NCBI RefSeq assembly: GCF_900105585.1
Contig: NZ_FNRT01000002.1
Span: 2,480,001 to 2,544,000, forward strand
Reading direction: 5' to 3'
From: Nocardioides exalbidus
GTDB taxonomy: Bacteria; Actinomycetota; Actinomycetes; Propionibacteriales; Nocardioidaceae
DNA length: 64,000 nt
A program made the translations under genes and the position numbers. The notes under the pieces were generated by a model that saw only the letters and a list, made by a program, of their open reading frames with translations, ran no database searches and was not told the origin of the DNA. Positions 63,458-64,000 of the stretch are shown here, one piece after another; within the stretch, counting starts at the first letter, position 1, and every line of letters begins with the position of its first letter.

Positions 63458-64000
63458 TCAGTGCCCGTGGCGGATGGCGGTGCGGAGGTCCTTGTTGAGC
63501 TGGGAGATCACGTCGAGCGGGATCTCCTTGGGGCAGGCGGCGGCGCACTCGCCGATGTTGGTGCAGCCACCGAAGCCCTCGTGGTCGTGCTGGGCGACCA
63601 TGTTGACCACGCGGCTGTCGCGCTCGGGCTGGCCCTGGGGGAGCTCGCCGAGGTGGGTGATCTTGGCACCCATGAAGAGCGAGGCCGAGCCGTTGGGGCA
63701 GGCTGCCACGCAGGCGCCGCAGCCGATGCAGGTGGCGACGTTGAAGGCGCGCATCGCGTCGTCACGCGGGACGGGGACCGAGTGGGCCTCGGGCGCCGAG
63801 CCGGTGTTGACGGAGATGAAGCCGCCCTGCTGGATGATGCGGTCGAAGGCGCTGCGGTCGACCACGAGGTCCTTGATGACCGGAAAGGCGTCGGAGCGCC
63901 AGGGCTCGATCGTGATGGTCTCGCCGTCGCTGAACGAGCGCATGTGGAGCTGGCAGGTCGTGGTGACCTCCGGCCCGTGCGCCTCGCCGTTGATCATCAG
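63458..64000 (-). CDS. sdhB: Succinate dehydrogenase/fumarate reductase iron-sulfur subunit, C-terminal part
   Basis: About 181 residues; the start lies outside the window. The part visible begins inside the [2Fe-2S] domain ([16 protein letters not shown]) and includes the C-terminal ferredoxin-like domain with [14 protein letters not shown] ([4Fe-4S]) and [20 protein letters not shown] ([3Fe-4S] and the remaining ligand). It passes electrons from FAD to the quinone site. The actinobacterial non-classical subunit type (ends RTAIRHGH) fits. The other sdh genes should lie to the right. Confidence 0.92.
   Translation of the reverse strand: MMINGEAHGPEVTTTCQLHMRSFSDGETITIEPWRSDAFPVIKDLVVDRSAFDRIIQQGGFISVNTGSAPEAHSVPVPRDDAMRAFNVATCIGCGACVAACPNGSASLFMGAKITHLGELPQGQPERDSRVVNMVAQHDHEGFGGCTNIGECAAACPKEIPLDVISQLNKDLRTAIRHGH

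Overview
This 64 kb window has very high GC, GTG starts, GTGA/ATGA/TGATG gene overlaps, F420-type LLM and MpaB oxidoreductases, a monomeric NADP isocitrate dehydrogenase and a uvrD - M23 peptidase - sucCD - perM-like - purN - purH - folD - DUF3017 - mdh gene order. Together these indicate a free-living actinobacterium, most likely Nocardioides or a close relative (Propionibacteriales). This is inferred from gene content and order; no rRNA or tRNA gene is visible.

Layout. 1-8.5 kb: small accessory genes and two ECF sigma factor/membrane-partner pairs, with hydrolase, DinB, XRE-regulator and aldo/keto reductase genes. 8.5-11.6 kb: an LLM oxidoreductase - MpaB oxygenase - acyl-CoA dehydrogenase operon behind a perfect dyad. 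12.7-16.2 kb: a heterodimeric ABC exporter with one consensus and one degenerate ATP site. 16.2-20.2 kb: hydrolase/YbaK genes and a GDPD - class V aminotransferase operon. 20.2-24 kb: a PspC/histidine kinase/response regulator envelope-stress module. 24-26.3 kb: APC permease and universal stress protein. 26.3-27.7 kb: a WXG-motif protein and its partner. 27.8-49.6 kb: the conserved core listed above, plus a photolyase, a membrane-anchored sigma factor with a lipoprotein, an aquaporin and icd. 49.7-57.8 kb: an MFS transporter, a 53-residue ORF and a LacI-controlled sugar ABC transporter divergent from an amylo-1,6-glucosidase. 57.8-64 kb: lipase, trpS, 2'-5' RNA ligase-like, BrkB-like and DUF559/AbiEi-like genes and the 3' end of sdhB.

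The most unusual signal is a family of intergenic palindromes. Twelve copies occur at four loci (30219-30517, 44253-44302, 61812-62110, 63164-63378). Every copy is exactly 50 nt (16-nt arm, 18-nt centre, 16-nt arm). In the three arrays the copies repeat with a period of 83 nt (once 82), and most of the ~33-nt spacers carry a smaller dyad. Two of the arrays bracket a DUF559 (Vsr-like nuclease fold) gene, which suggests a REP/RAYT-like relation between a nuclease and its palindromes. That link is a hypothesis.

A second general feature is leaderless expression: many genes have a TANNNT -10 hexamer ending 6-7 nt before the start codon. Specific regulatory calls include a ZTP (pfl) riboswitch before purH, a LacI-type operator over a leaderless promoter, a palindrome upstream of icd and a CRP-consensus site upstream of the lipase. 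All functions are inferred from sequence features and family knowledge without database searches.
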